Shown here: positions 37,969-48,397 of the stretch, piece after piece | How positions within the stretch are numbered: position 1 is the stretch's first letter | How the letters are laid out: every line of letters begins with the position of its first letter | DNA from: Bisporella sp. PMI_857 | Lineage: Eukaryota; Ascomycota; Leotiomycetes; Helotiales; Helotiaceae | Length of the DNA stretch: 64,000 nt | Direction of reading: 5' to 3' | Assembly (NCBI GenBank): GCA_021307315.1 | Contig: JAJSPD010000042.1 | Coordinates: 186,001 to 250,000 of the forward strand | Program-made: the position numbers and the translations under genes | Notes under the pieces: generated by a model | What the model saw: the letters and a program-made list of their open reading frames with translations, nothing else | Databases searched by the model: none | What the model was told of the DNA's origin: nothing

Positions 37969-38837
37969 ATGAAGTCCAAATCCTTTGCTTCCCCGTCTCG
38001 GTTCTTTACTTGTTATGGTCCCTCTTCTTTCTGTAGCTTCACCCCGCCTTTGCGTCATCTCTTCAAGAAAACTAATACTTTTACTTCGCCTTGGACTTGC
38101 TACTTAGGCTCAAAAGCCTCATTCACCTCTACAGCCGCAATGTTTGGTGAGTGGGAACGTGATGTTAATTGGAAGCTTCGGAAGCTTCACGACCCAACAT
38201 GGGGCTACACCATTTTCCGCACCGTGTACACACCCGCCTCCGACACGCAATTCCCATTATGTCTCCGCAAATTAGACTCATGGATCAAACACGAGATCTA
38301 CGAGGAATTCAATCGCCCATCCAGGTGGCCTCGCAACGCCACAGACCCGGTGTTGAGAATCGAGTCCAACGATGAAATGTATAGCAGGTATAAGAATGAG
38401 GTAGTTGAGAATCGCGAGAGGCTAGATGGGGCCGATGTTGAGGTGTGAGACGAGAGTTCAAGGCTCGACTCAAGGAACGTGGTGTGAATGTTGAGACAGG
38501 ATATGCATATACGCCGTATCGAGCTTGTGTTATGGTCGATGAGGAGGTGTTGCAAAATATAATGAGTGCGCCGGATGAACCTACCCCGGAATATGGTAGT
38601 CAGAAGGCGTGGGTGAAATTGGTAGAATTTGCGGGCAATGATGAGGGTGACGAAGATGACTATGAGAAGGGTGAGGGTGAGGCCGTGGTTGATGGGGTGC
38701 TTTACACTTGGGAAGGTTGGTTGAAAGTTGATATGAGGCATTTATATGACGCTTGGTTTAATATTACCTCTGGCGGGGAGGTGGCACATTTGTGGCAAGA
38801 AGCTATGGAGGAAAATAATGGTGTTTATCGAGAATGA
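37969..38837 (+). CDS. Conserved fungal protein of unknown function, broken by one frame shift
   Basis: Two overlapping plus-strand frames make one protein of about 290 residues. The first (37969-38448) contains HDPTWGYTIFRTVYTPASD and KLDSWIKHEIYEEF, a pattern common in an uncharacterised ascomycete family. The second (38445-38837) continues directly with VRREFKARLKERG, then RACVMVDEEVL, the acidic AGNDEGDEDD part and a Trp-rich C-terminus (YTWEGWLKVDMRHLYDAWF). The join falls at GAGGTGTGAGA (38440-38450), where one base appears missing and no intron fits. Translation may start at 37969 or at the internal ATG at 38140 (MFGEW). The first 57 residues are Ser/Phe-rich and could be a targeting sequence or untranslated. 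If the deletion is real the gene is a recent pseudogene; it may also be an assembly error. Confidence 0.6.
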
Positions 38838-39533
38838 TTCGAAATTTCGGGCGAGTAGCTAAATTATTGGCGTCTTCTAAGCAACCGTAATTCCATCTGT
38901 TGAAACTTTGCATATTACCTATGTTAATTTTAATGACTAGATTTCCGTTCTTCCCTTTCCCAAGCTAGTTCTTGTTTTGGGATTTGGAGTGCAGTGTCAT
39001 AGCAACGCTCATCGCAACAATCCCCTACTATGCCACTACCCTCATATAGTCATATCTACATTATTTTTCCATGTTATCGCCTAGTCCATCTTCCTTCATG
39101 GCCTGTGTATATTTCCGGACTTGGGGGTTTCACCAAATTCGGATGTCAATCCTGGAGTGGCTAATTCGGCATTTATGGACGACTCTTTTGCTCTAGCGAA
39201 TGAGCACCCTGCAGGTCCTTATAATTTTGCGCTAGAATCGTAGTTGGAAGTTGCTAAATTTTCGGTTCAGGGTTAGGTCTACTTAAATAACCAAATGCAA
39301 GATTGTAATTTCAGGAACTATTAATAGAGATTCCAAATGATAGAAAAACTTAGAGGCTATTTATATAAGTATTACAGGAACTATTTATTTAAAAGAAGTA
39401 TGTAACAAAGGTATAAATACCTGGTAATCGAGTATATGACACAGCCCCATCATCAACACAAACAGCTTCTTCGAAAGATCGCTTACCTCAAAGTCAAGTT
39501 TTCACTTGATCATTAAATGCAAAGAGACAGAGC
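38838..39533. other. Intergenic, no gene seen
   Basis: Spacer of about 700 bp, AT-rich near 39290-39420; no coding signal. Confidence 0.45.
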
Positions 39534-39971
39534 TTGACATCAAATGATCCTCAAGAATTAATCAAACAAGCTCTTGCAGCTATCTCTATAGCTAATAAGG
39601 CTAGGCTCGGCCAACTGTACTTCAATAAACTTGAGTTTGCCAATTCTTCTATTCTGAGGAAAGGTGCTTCAAAAGCACCACTTCTTGACTACACGCCATC
39701 ACCCGCAAAAAATGGGACAACAAGGCGTGCCTTAAATTCCACCTCGGAAGACGACGCCGGAAAGTCATATTCAATTCCTCCTGAGCTAGTCGAAGGAGCT
39801 CGCTTATTAGCCGAATCGACATCCCAGGGAACTTTGGGAGGACAGCTGGAAGTCGCTGCACAAATAAGAAAGAAATATGATTTGAAGGTTAATGATAATA
39901 ACCCACCCCACAATATCTTATTCACCCCAACGGACTGCTTGGGTATGAGCCTTTCGCAATCCAAGAAGTGA
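39534..39971 (+). pseudogene. Fragment resembling the N-terminal region of a GH55-like glucan 1,3-beta-glucosidase
   Basis: A 145-residue frame without its own ATG. The stretch YSIPPELVEGARLLAESTSQ, followed by QLEVAAQIRKKYDLKVND, resembles the pro-region that precedes the catalytic domain in fungal GH55-type exo-glucanases as I remember them. The frame stops at 39969-39971 after about 20 more residues and no catalytic part follows within 1 kb. No signal-peptide exon is visible upstream. I therefore call it a 5' gene fragment. The family call is from memory of similar sequences and is tentative. Confidence 0.35.
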
Positions 39972-41165
39972 TAAGCAATGAGACAGCGAACCATTTGCTG
40001 CAGCGGGCGCCTTCTGGATCGTCGTATTGGATGGCGAACTTACAACGGCTAGGCTCATTCCTTTTGCCCCACATGGGAACCCCAGATTGACCTTATATTT
40101 TTAGGGGGGGTTTTCTGGACAATAGTTTTTCTTTAGAAGAGAGTGAAGTCGTGTACTTAGATATGTGGATTTTTGTAGTTAAGCATAAATATGTGGAAGG
40201 AATGTTTTAGTCAGACGAATATTTTATTGAGAACCTCTATGTGCCATTCGCTCTTTTCGCTTTTAGAAGATACAACTTAGTTCTTTTCACGTGATTATCA
40301 AAATTTCCCCCTTTTACCTTCTAACTTAATGGTTGTGTAATAGGACACCTGGCCGGCAAGTTATTTTATAAGCATGGCTCCTCATTTCTTTGCATACAAA
40401 GAGCCTGCCGAGGACTCATCTCGCTCAGCATTAATCCCAGAATTTCAGGGGTTAGCCGTGTTTCTGCGCTTACCCATCAGCCGAAATCATATGGCAATGA
40501 CGTATAATCCCGAGGTGCCATCGAGTGTGTAGCCTTATGGGTAGGAGTTGTAGTAGTAGGCCTTGCACTACTGGTTGAGGTCACCACAGAGTCGACGCGG
40601 GAGACCTGCCCGATTGCGAAGCTTTGATGTTATTGAAGAGAACTGGGTCCAAATTGCGAAACTCAAGTGTCTAGTTTCAGCTGTGACAAGGAAAAAAAAG
40701 AGATTGGTGAAAAGGTATCTCTCGTTCCAGAATGATTTATTTCTGCTGATCTAAGCCTTTCATGTACAGATGTTCTTGATTCGATTCCAACCATATGAAT
40801 ACTCGAACTGCCGCCGTTGACTATTTCTTATTGTCGTGCTTCTATTTTGAAGCTACATGTGCAAGTTAAGATAGAATATCTTAACATCTTAAGGAGCACA
40901 CCAGAGCTTACTTGAACCTTGTAAATATTGTTTACTATTGTCTACTGAGTAGGGGACACTAGACAAATTGTATCCACTTATATATTAAGTCTATTGAACA
41001 GTAAATATTAGCCTTAGGTTCATTTATTAGCCAGCACCTGCTGAGCCTCACTAATCCCAAGGAAGTCCCTCTCCATGTTTAATAAAATACCTTTGATGAG
41101 AATTATGTATAGGTAACGCCTCAAAAACTTTCAAGTTCTGCAAACGTGGGTCATGTAGAAGAATT
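39972..41165. other. Intergenic, no gene seen
   Basis: A 1.2-kb AT-rich spacer between the fragment at 39534 and the NACHT-ankyrin pseudogene; the small frame at 40563-40754 is not supported. Confidence 0.45.
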
Positions 41166-43620
41166 TTAATACCCCCAAACACCTCTCCATCCACTCCTGT
41201 ATGCCTTAACCACATTTTGTTTGCTCAGCTCATCAGACCCTATCACTACTTCAAGAGCGAGTAATCTCCTCGCAATGCCGATGCTAGATAGGAAAGTAGG
41301 GGAATTGAGAGCAGCTTGAAGAGCATTGCCATAATATCCACCTTGTTTATTAAATATCAGCACCATGCTCCAGGAGTACTTTTACTGTCTTCCCGTTGCC
41401 CCAATATGTTGCAGCTTGCAAAGCAGTCCCATAGTATCCACCTAGTTGGTTGACGTTAGCACCGTGCTTCAGTAAAATTTCCACTGTTTTGTACAGAGTC
41501 CTTGTAAAATGCAACTTGTAAAGAAGCTCCAGAGCCCCCGCCATCCTGATTTATATTAGCACCATGCTGTAGCAACAGCTCAACTACCTTTGAGTTTCCA
41601 CTGTATGATGCCGCATTTAAAGCAGTCCTATAGTGCCCGGCCTTCAAATTAATTGTGGTGCCATAGGAAATCAAGCATTCTACAATGCTTTTAAATCCAT
41701 AACGCAGTACACGGCGCCCAACTCAAACGTGGGTCTTCTGCATGGAACGCTTCATCGATGTCAGCCCCATTCTCCAAAAGCCACATTACGACGTTCAAGG
41801 CATCATATTTAGAGGCGTAGAGCAAAGGGGCAGGAATGCGGCGAGATAGTGTCTCTACAGATAGGTGTCCGTTAAACATGGTTCTGATGTACAAATTTAG
41901 CAAACTTATTGAATTTCTCTCGGAAATCTTTGTCATCAAATATAAAAGTTGAGGAGGCCAACATAACGAGTGAAGCCGTTCAACATGTTTCGCCCAGGAA
42001 GATATAACGTAATCCCAAAGCTCGAACCGCCTAAATAGCTCTATGTTAACAGGCTCGGATTTACTTAGATGTAGATGATAGGTGATACAAGACATTGATA
42101 TGTGAGCGTGAGCTTCTTCATGGGTGAGCCCAAAGAATTTAGCCGGCCCTTGCGATATTCGGCTAGAAAGGAGGTATTCCTGGACTGAAAAGTGTCCAAA
42201 TAGTATCATGTCATTCCCAAGGGATCCGGGTTTTCGAATAAGAAAGCTTGGCAGGAACACAAGAATATTTTCTGCTTTAAAAAGTCTGCTCTGTTCGTTA
42301 AACGGGATCTCCTTGGTAGGATCTAATATAAATATCTCCGCAATTTCTGCTATCGTAAGAGGACGTATTGACCCTACAAGCCAGATCAAAACTGATCTAG
42401 CTTGAGCCTGTCGGCTGGGATCCATGCCGCTGAGCATTCGGTCGTAGGTTGCATCGAGCCCTATAGGCAGATTTTTGATTGCGTCACTTAGTTCCACGGC
42501 TGACCGAAGTGACCGAAGAGCATCGAGCTGACAGGATACATATTGGAACCTTCTTAGCTTAGTATTTAGGATTACCACTAATATCAATTCTCGTAGACTC
42601 ACATTCCGTCTGCTTTCCGAATCAGTGCTGCTTTTGCTTCATCCTTAGAACTAAGCGGCCAGGTGCTGAAATCAGGGGTGGCGAAAGTTTCCTCAATGTA
42701 CAATTTAATATCGTGGTCTAGAGCTGCCTTACAGACAGAAAGGTCAATCTCAATAGGCATAGCTTACGAATTCTCAAGTCTGTCAGAAGCTTTCTGGATA
42801 CCGATCTCTTTACGGCTAGTCCAAAGCATATGTGAATTCGTAAAATTGCCGTCGTGCGTACTGGATAGCGTATTCATTAAAGTAGTCCGCTCTTGTCGCT
42901 CTTTAGGGCATTCACCCAAAGCATTTATCACAAGAAGCATTTTGCTAAACCCACTGATTGTCGATCTCAGGGCCTTTTCGAGGGTTTCCAAGTCTGGGCG
43001 GTGTCCCTTCTTATGATAACCCGCAAGGGCTTTCAGCATTTCCGGCGTGTCTGGGCGCTGACAACATAGTTGTTTGATGATAGAGCACAACATGCCAACT
43101 ATAGTTTGTCTTGCTTCATCACTGAAGCTGAAGTAGTAGTATGCCAGTGCTACTTCTGGATCTTGCATGTAAGTATCTTTTAACTTTTTGATGACGGATG
43201 TACTACGGATCTGATCAGCTCTGTATCGCAAAAGCTGTATTTTCAAAGATAACTTGCTCACCTCAAAATAGTTTTCCCAGATCCGGCTATTAAAAAAATG
43301 TCAGCCAATATAATAATATATATCATAGCTTACATGCCTTTCCCATTCAGCCATATTAGGAAATTGGGCTCTTTTTGCCAAAGCTCAAAATCGTTGGTAT
43401 CAGTCACGAGCCAGTCTCCAGTATTTTTCTCATGCTTCAATCGTCCGCTATTGTAGTTTGATGAAGGATCCACCGATGTAAGCCATTTGAGCGTTTCTTC
43501 CCTCTCTTTATCCTTCCTTGCATCGTTACACAAGCAGCCTGGACCACTCACATCTGTAGAGCTCAAAAAACCGCCAAGTTTGAGCCTCGCCGCCAGTACA
43601 CACGCCGATGGTTTCAATAA
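41166..43620 (-). pseudogene. NACHT-ankyrin (NLR-like) pseudogene
   Basis: Reading leftwards: LKWLTSVDPSSNYNSGRLKH and NTGDWLVTDTNDFELW are the segment that precedes the P-loop in fungal NACHT-ankyrin proteins. The Walker A stretch follows (WLNGKG ... AGSGKTIL), but an intron and an apparent one-base loss at about 43287 throw it out of frame. Walker B reads LLVINALGECP, where intact homologues have D-A-L-D-E-C-P. An in-frame TAA lies near 42770, just before AMPIEIDLSVCKAAL. A GTGAGT intron (42550-42602) leads to FQYVSCQLDALR, LPIGLDATYDRML and the winged-helix part, then ankyrin repeats (LLQHGANINQ, LLKHGANVNQLGGYYGTALQ). The repeats are broken by at least three frame shifts, near 41690, 41520 and 41360. 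Many independent lesions make it non-functional. No intact start exon found. Confidence 0.85.
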
Positions 43621-43799
43621 TCTAATGGAAATTGGTTTTTCTACTGTAGAATGCGTACGTTCCTTTCAACATACCATTAATATCTTAGGACTCATGCTCT
43701 CCTTCACACAAACTCCGATTAAAAAATAAAACCGTATCTGGATAACTCCAGCTCACTGAGCTTATGGTGTTCTAGAAAGTTTGGCTCCCAGATTAGATT

Positions 43800-45074
43800 T
43801 ATGGAACAATCACAGCTGCGGCATATTTCACAGCATATTCCGCAGCCTTATCAAACGCCGTCTCCCAATTCTCCAAGCAAATCTCTCGAACTTTTGGTCA
43901 CCCAACTTCAGCACCCCATACTCAACCATCTTAATCAAGTCTTTGATGTTCTGTATTGAGTACACCCACTTCCCCTTCATCTGCAAGTTCCTACGCACGA
44001 ACTCTACCACCGGAAGCGCAAGGTCGCCTCTCACGCTCGCCATGAAACTGATGCGGCCCCCATGCCTTAAAGCAAGAATGCAGCTTCTGAAGTGGGTAGA
44101 ATTTGTGGCGTCAGCCGGAGAGATGTCGAGATATGCGTCGATGGGTCCGAAAGATTGTAGGGACTTGGTGTCTACCTGAACATCTCCAGTGATCTGGACC
44201 GTCTCGATGCGCTCTAAATAAGGCCTACATATGTATTTAAGTATCTCAACGTTAGGTCCCATGGCAATGACGTGCGCTCCCATTGCGAGAGCTACTTTTA
44301 CTGCCACTGAACTAATGGGACTTGTTACCGGAGCTACGATTATGGTTTCACCGGGCCTAAGATCCATATCGGCGAGCCCGTCGTATGGGACCACAAGTCT
44401 GACCAGCAATTAGATTCTAATTCATGTTCATAATTTAAGTCTCTGGTTCTGAAGGCACCCTAGATGAAGGACTCAAGTTTAATTGAAGTACATCATTGTG
44501 ACTTATCGGCTAAGTATTTTGTGAGAGTTCTCTTAGGTAGGCGAGGATGTCTTGAAAAGATCACTCACTGAGATAAAGCACACAACCCAATTTTTATCCC
44601 ATATTTCCGCACAAGAACGGACTCGTTCAACAGGTGACAGTTCTCCAGCGGGATCTTCGCATACTTAGCATGCGTGCCATCTCTCCACTCTCCACGCATC
44701 AACTTCCGGCTTCCATCCGTAAACCCCTCATGCACATCCATCAAGAGCGACGTGCGCGGGTTATCTCGCGCGCGTATAAAGCTGTCGATCGGCACAAGCT
44801 GTCCAGGCTTAAACATGACAGCATCCGATCCTGCAGCAGCAATCCGTCCTACAGCGCTGGTGCCGGTCACCAATGGCATAGGGAAGGGGTATGGGCCGGT
44901 CCTGTTGTAGATTTCTCTGGAGTTATAAAATATGTTTGCTCTTCGATGCGGACTATGGGCTGCCGGGCATGGCTGAGGAGTTGGGATGTTCCTTACTTCG
45001 GGTGGTTGGCTTGGAGAGGACAGGACTAGCGCGCGATGCGTCTCGGGTAGTTCTTGGGGGAAAGCCACCTGCAT
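43800..45074 (-). CDS. MDR-family oxidoreductase (zinc-type alcohol dehydrogenase/quinone reductase-like), damaged C-terminus
   Basis: Two exons: 44569-45074 and 43800 or 43828 to 44398, joined by a 170-bp intron. Total is about 360 residues as read. Exon 1 shows PFPMPLVTGTSAVGRIAAAG and FKPGQLVPIDSFIRARDNP, the GroES-like domain. Exon 2 starts QLVVPYDGLADMDLRPGETI and carries the Rossmann fold with VKVALAMGAHVIAMG, FGPIDAYLDISPADA and ILALRHGGRISFMAS. This is an NAD(P)H-linked MDR subfamily seen in fungal secondary metabolism and detoxification; the substrate is unknown. Near 43882 a one-base loss shifts the frame, so the expected ENWETAFDKAAEYAVKYAAA tail (ending at 43800) is replaced by RIGRRRLIRLRNML. 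The stretch around residues 30-42 also matches the family better in other frames, suggesting more small indels. It may be a recent pseudogene. Confidence 0.65.
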
Positions 45075-48000
45075 TGTGGAAGATTTACAACTTCAAGGTC
45101 TCAAAAAGCAGATATTGGTGCTTGATACGTAGCTTGGAATATGATAATATATCATCCTTTGGCGTCTGCCGACATTAATAGACTTATTTCTGCTGTTGCC
45201 GAGGAGCCCCTTTTGTCGTGCCCACTCTGATGATATATCTGTACAGTCATATAGAAATGGGTGAATGCAGAGCCTGCCTCATCGACCTATTTTACCCTCA
45301 AATTGACGTTGAGCACTGTATAATGAGGGAGAATTAAATTTACTTCATAAATAGGACTTTTATGAGATTGCTTCACAACTAAATAAACATTGGTAAGCAT
45401 GCAATAAAGTAGAGTAAAAGTAATAGCTGTGTCAAAAAAGGGCTCCTTAATCTCCGCCGAAAAGACAGGTCTGGTCGTTTTACGTACGGCAAGAGACAAT
45501 GAAAAAATATACCCCTTTTTGTGCATTACTCATTAACTTTGGTACCAAAATACATTCAAAGCTCTTCAATTTCAGGAGTCTCCTGCTTGACCGGTCTTGT
45601 CGTAGCTCGATAAGAATAAAATATTAAATCAGTTCGCGTATAATTGATTTCAAATCAAAGCAAAGCATACAAACGGTTGCTTGGCCTAGAAGCGCTGTCA
45701 CTTAACACTAATCCGAATCAGAGGCTGGCTGGGCTTTGGGGCCAACAAAATAAGACGGCCTAATGTCCTCCAGTCGAAAGGAACGACTTGACCTCTTCAA
45801 ATTTGGACATCCAGGCTGTCCATAACGCAGATCCAAAGATCAGGATAATATCTTCGACTGTAAAAGAATCAGGATCCTTTGTGTAATTTTTAGATAACCC
45901 TTACTGCAGGAATCCTTATGATATCAGATGCTGTCATCTGGGTGTGGTGGGTTTTTTGCATGTGAAGCTCTCATGCAAAATATGGAACATTTGTAATATG
46001 AGATAGAATTCCGAGAGAGACAGAGAGAGGGCTCTTTGACGAGACAGAATTTCCAACAGCTAAATACGAAAGATGAGAGTAAGAAGTCACCGGTCGCGTG
46101 TGGGATCTTTAGTGAAGATCACACCCATCCCCATGAATCTCAAAAACTGCGACGGAGTCCGACGCACTTTGATCTGTGCAGACAGCCCACACCAGTAAAT
46201 CTTATAAATGCCAACCTTTTCGACACCTCAAAGACTCATTCAAACATCGTTAACGAGCACGCAAACCTCACTGGAGATTGTGTAAGGTGGCTGGCATAAT
46301 CAAGTGGATTGGTCAGCCAAAAATTAGGGCGCGTTGTGTCAAATTGGAGGTGACAAACTTGGAAGGCTTGGCGGCAATACTTATTCCAACGTCTTCCCGT
46401 TTTCTCGGCTTCTAAGGGTTCCTTCGACTGCTGGATATTTCTATAGATTCAAAAAAAAGGTTCGAGCTTCAACAGGCTCGAGATGCTTCGAGACGACTAC
46501 GCGCATACCTGTGAGGGAAGCGGGGTGAAGCTGAAAGGAACCATGGTGTGTCGCTAGGGAGTACACGATAAATGGTCATTGCACCACAGAAGAACATTTC
46601 GGAAGACAGCGTTTCTGATCGGCATGGCATGACCCTTCGACGCGGACAGTGGAAGGATATAACAGGTTCTGGCAAGCGGCAAGCGGCAAACGACATATCT
46701 GATCCCGCGTATGTATACAGATCGCTCGGGTGCTGCAGTGAATAGTGTTCAACCTGTGTGGCACCCTGTCTGATGCTCAGTTCGATCAAGCCTCCAAACC
46801 ACAACAGCACACTCATCACAGCGGCGACGTCCCCATATGTAAGGCGACACCCGGTGTCTCGCTCTACCCAGAGATGCGGCTATTGTTCTTGTCGCCTTCC
46901 AGATTGAGATGATGGTTTGGCCAAGTCTTCAAATTCCGGCTGATGGTCGTAAAGCATCGCAATCATGAAATTCCAATGTCTTTCGTCTTATGTCAATGTG
47001 CAACCAATCATCCGCATCAAAAATGTCTTATCGCACGACCAATTACGCTCTTGAGCTGGGATGGTATCCGACAAGAATCAGCGAGCGATCCACACCAGCA
47101 GATTACTACTTTGCAATACGCATGCCCGTCAGATTAGCGAATTTGGGGACTGGCCAGACTTGCAAGCCTGTTACTTATCACTTGGCATCCTATCGCACCA
47201 GGGGCTTCTATTCGGCTTCCAGAACACCGGATCCTCTTTGGTGCTGATAACGAGGAAACTAGAAACCACCACTTGTTCACGTGTACACACACTCGACACT
47301 CGTACATCCCGCCTGTTAGGCCCCAAACGAAGCAGTGCAGCTTGAGGTTAAATTGTTGACCCGGTGCTGTGGCAACATTGACCAGAGGAGGAGCAAAACG
47401 TGCTGATCCTTGCCACCCCCTCATGCGGCGGCGGGATTTACCGCTTTGATTGCGCTGCGAAACATTTCCTTGCAAGAATCTATTATTGAGGTGCCCCATC
47501 TTGGAAGTTGAAAGCATCGATAGTCTCGAGGCTTGTGATATCAATGATTTATCAAGGGGAGAGATGGAAAGAATACTGCAAACTACATTTCGAATATGCG
47601 TCGCCTTCCGTTGTTTCAGTAGTAGGCGGCGGAAAGCCACAGTGGCTGTTAAATGCCGCCCCGAGGCCCGTTGCAGCCGTTATCGAACATTGGAATGCCG
47701 CCTACGAAAGTACTGTTTGTACTGTACAGGATTGTGCGGCGCTGTGCAGTGTATCGAGCTCAAGGGGTCCTCCAATTTCCACCGCTTATACTTTCTACAA
47801 GCCTGAAAGCAGATTTCTCGCCCGTGTTGGCTATCGAACACTTTGCCCTCCTGCCAATTTTGCTGGATGGGAATACCGGTCAGCATTATGTACTCGGGCA
47901 AGTCCGAACGGGACTTGGAGCCATTCAGTACAAGTAAGATGATACTTTTTGTTCATCCAGAGCTTATTGGCAGCATGACATGTGCTTGTCAATCTCACCT

Positions 48001-48397
48001 TCCCTATCGGGATGGGAGCTGTTGGTCTTGGCACGCAAGCCAAATGCTGCATCGTCTCCGCTCCCCGAACCTGGGCATCCGAGTATCTATGCATGATAGG
48101 TGATTCCAATCCTTCCAACGCCCCCCAGGATCTACTGATTATAGCGGTTTGTGTATCTTGATAGCGAAAGACCCTCCGAACGGATAGGGGACCCGTCCAA
48201 AACTTACCTTCGTCCTCGAGCTGTAATGGACCAGAACCTAAGCAGATACGCTAAGCGACTCAGGCAAGTCCACTCAACCATGCACATAAATATTTTGTCC
48301 CACCCGGCCGTCGAGCTTGTTCCACCGTCAGCTTCGAATTTTCTTTCCCCGATCATTCTGACGCCCGCGGGTCTCTCCCACAATTGACTCCGACAAT
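45075..48397. other. Long divergent intergenic region
   Basis: About 3.3 kb between the MDR gene and the nucleoside transporter. The 47-48.3 kb part is less AT-rich and full of overlapping frames on both strands (up to 168 codons), but none shows a domain or exon continuity. It may include a long promoter and 5' untranslated region of the transporter gene. Confidence 0.45.

Noticed and set aside
47134..47640. 168-codon minus-strand frame in the transporter upstream region
   Set aside because: Overlapped by several equal-length frames on the other strand, with no domain and unstructured composition.
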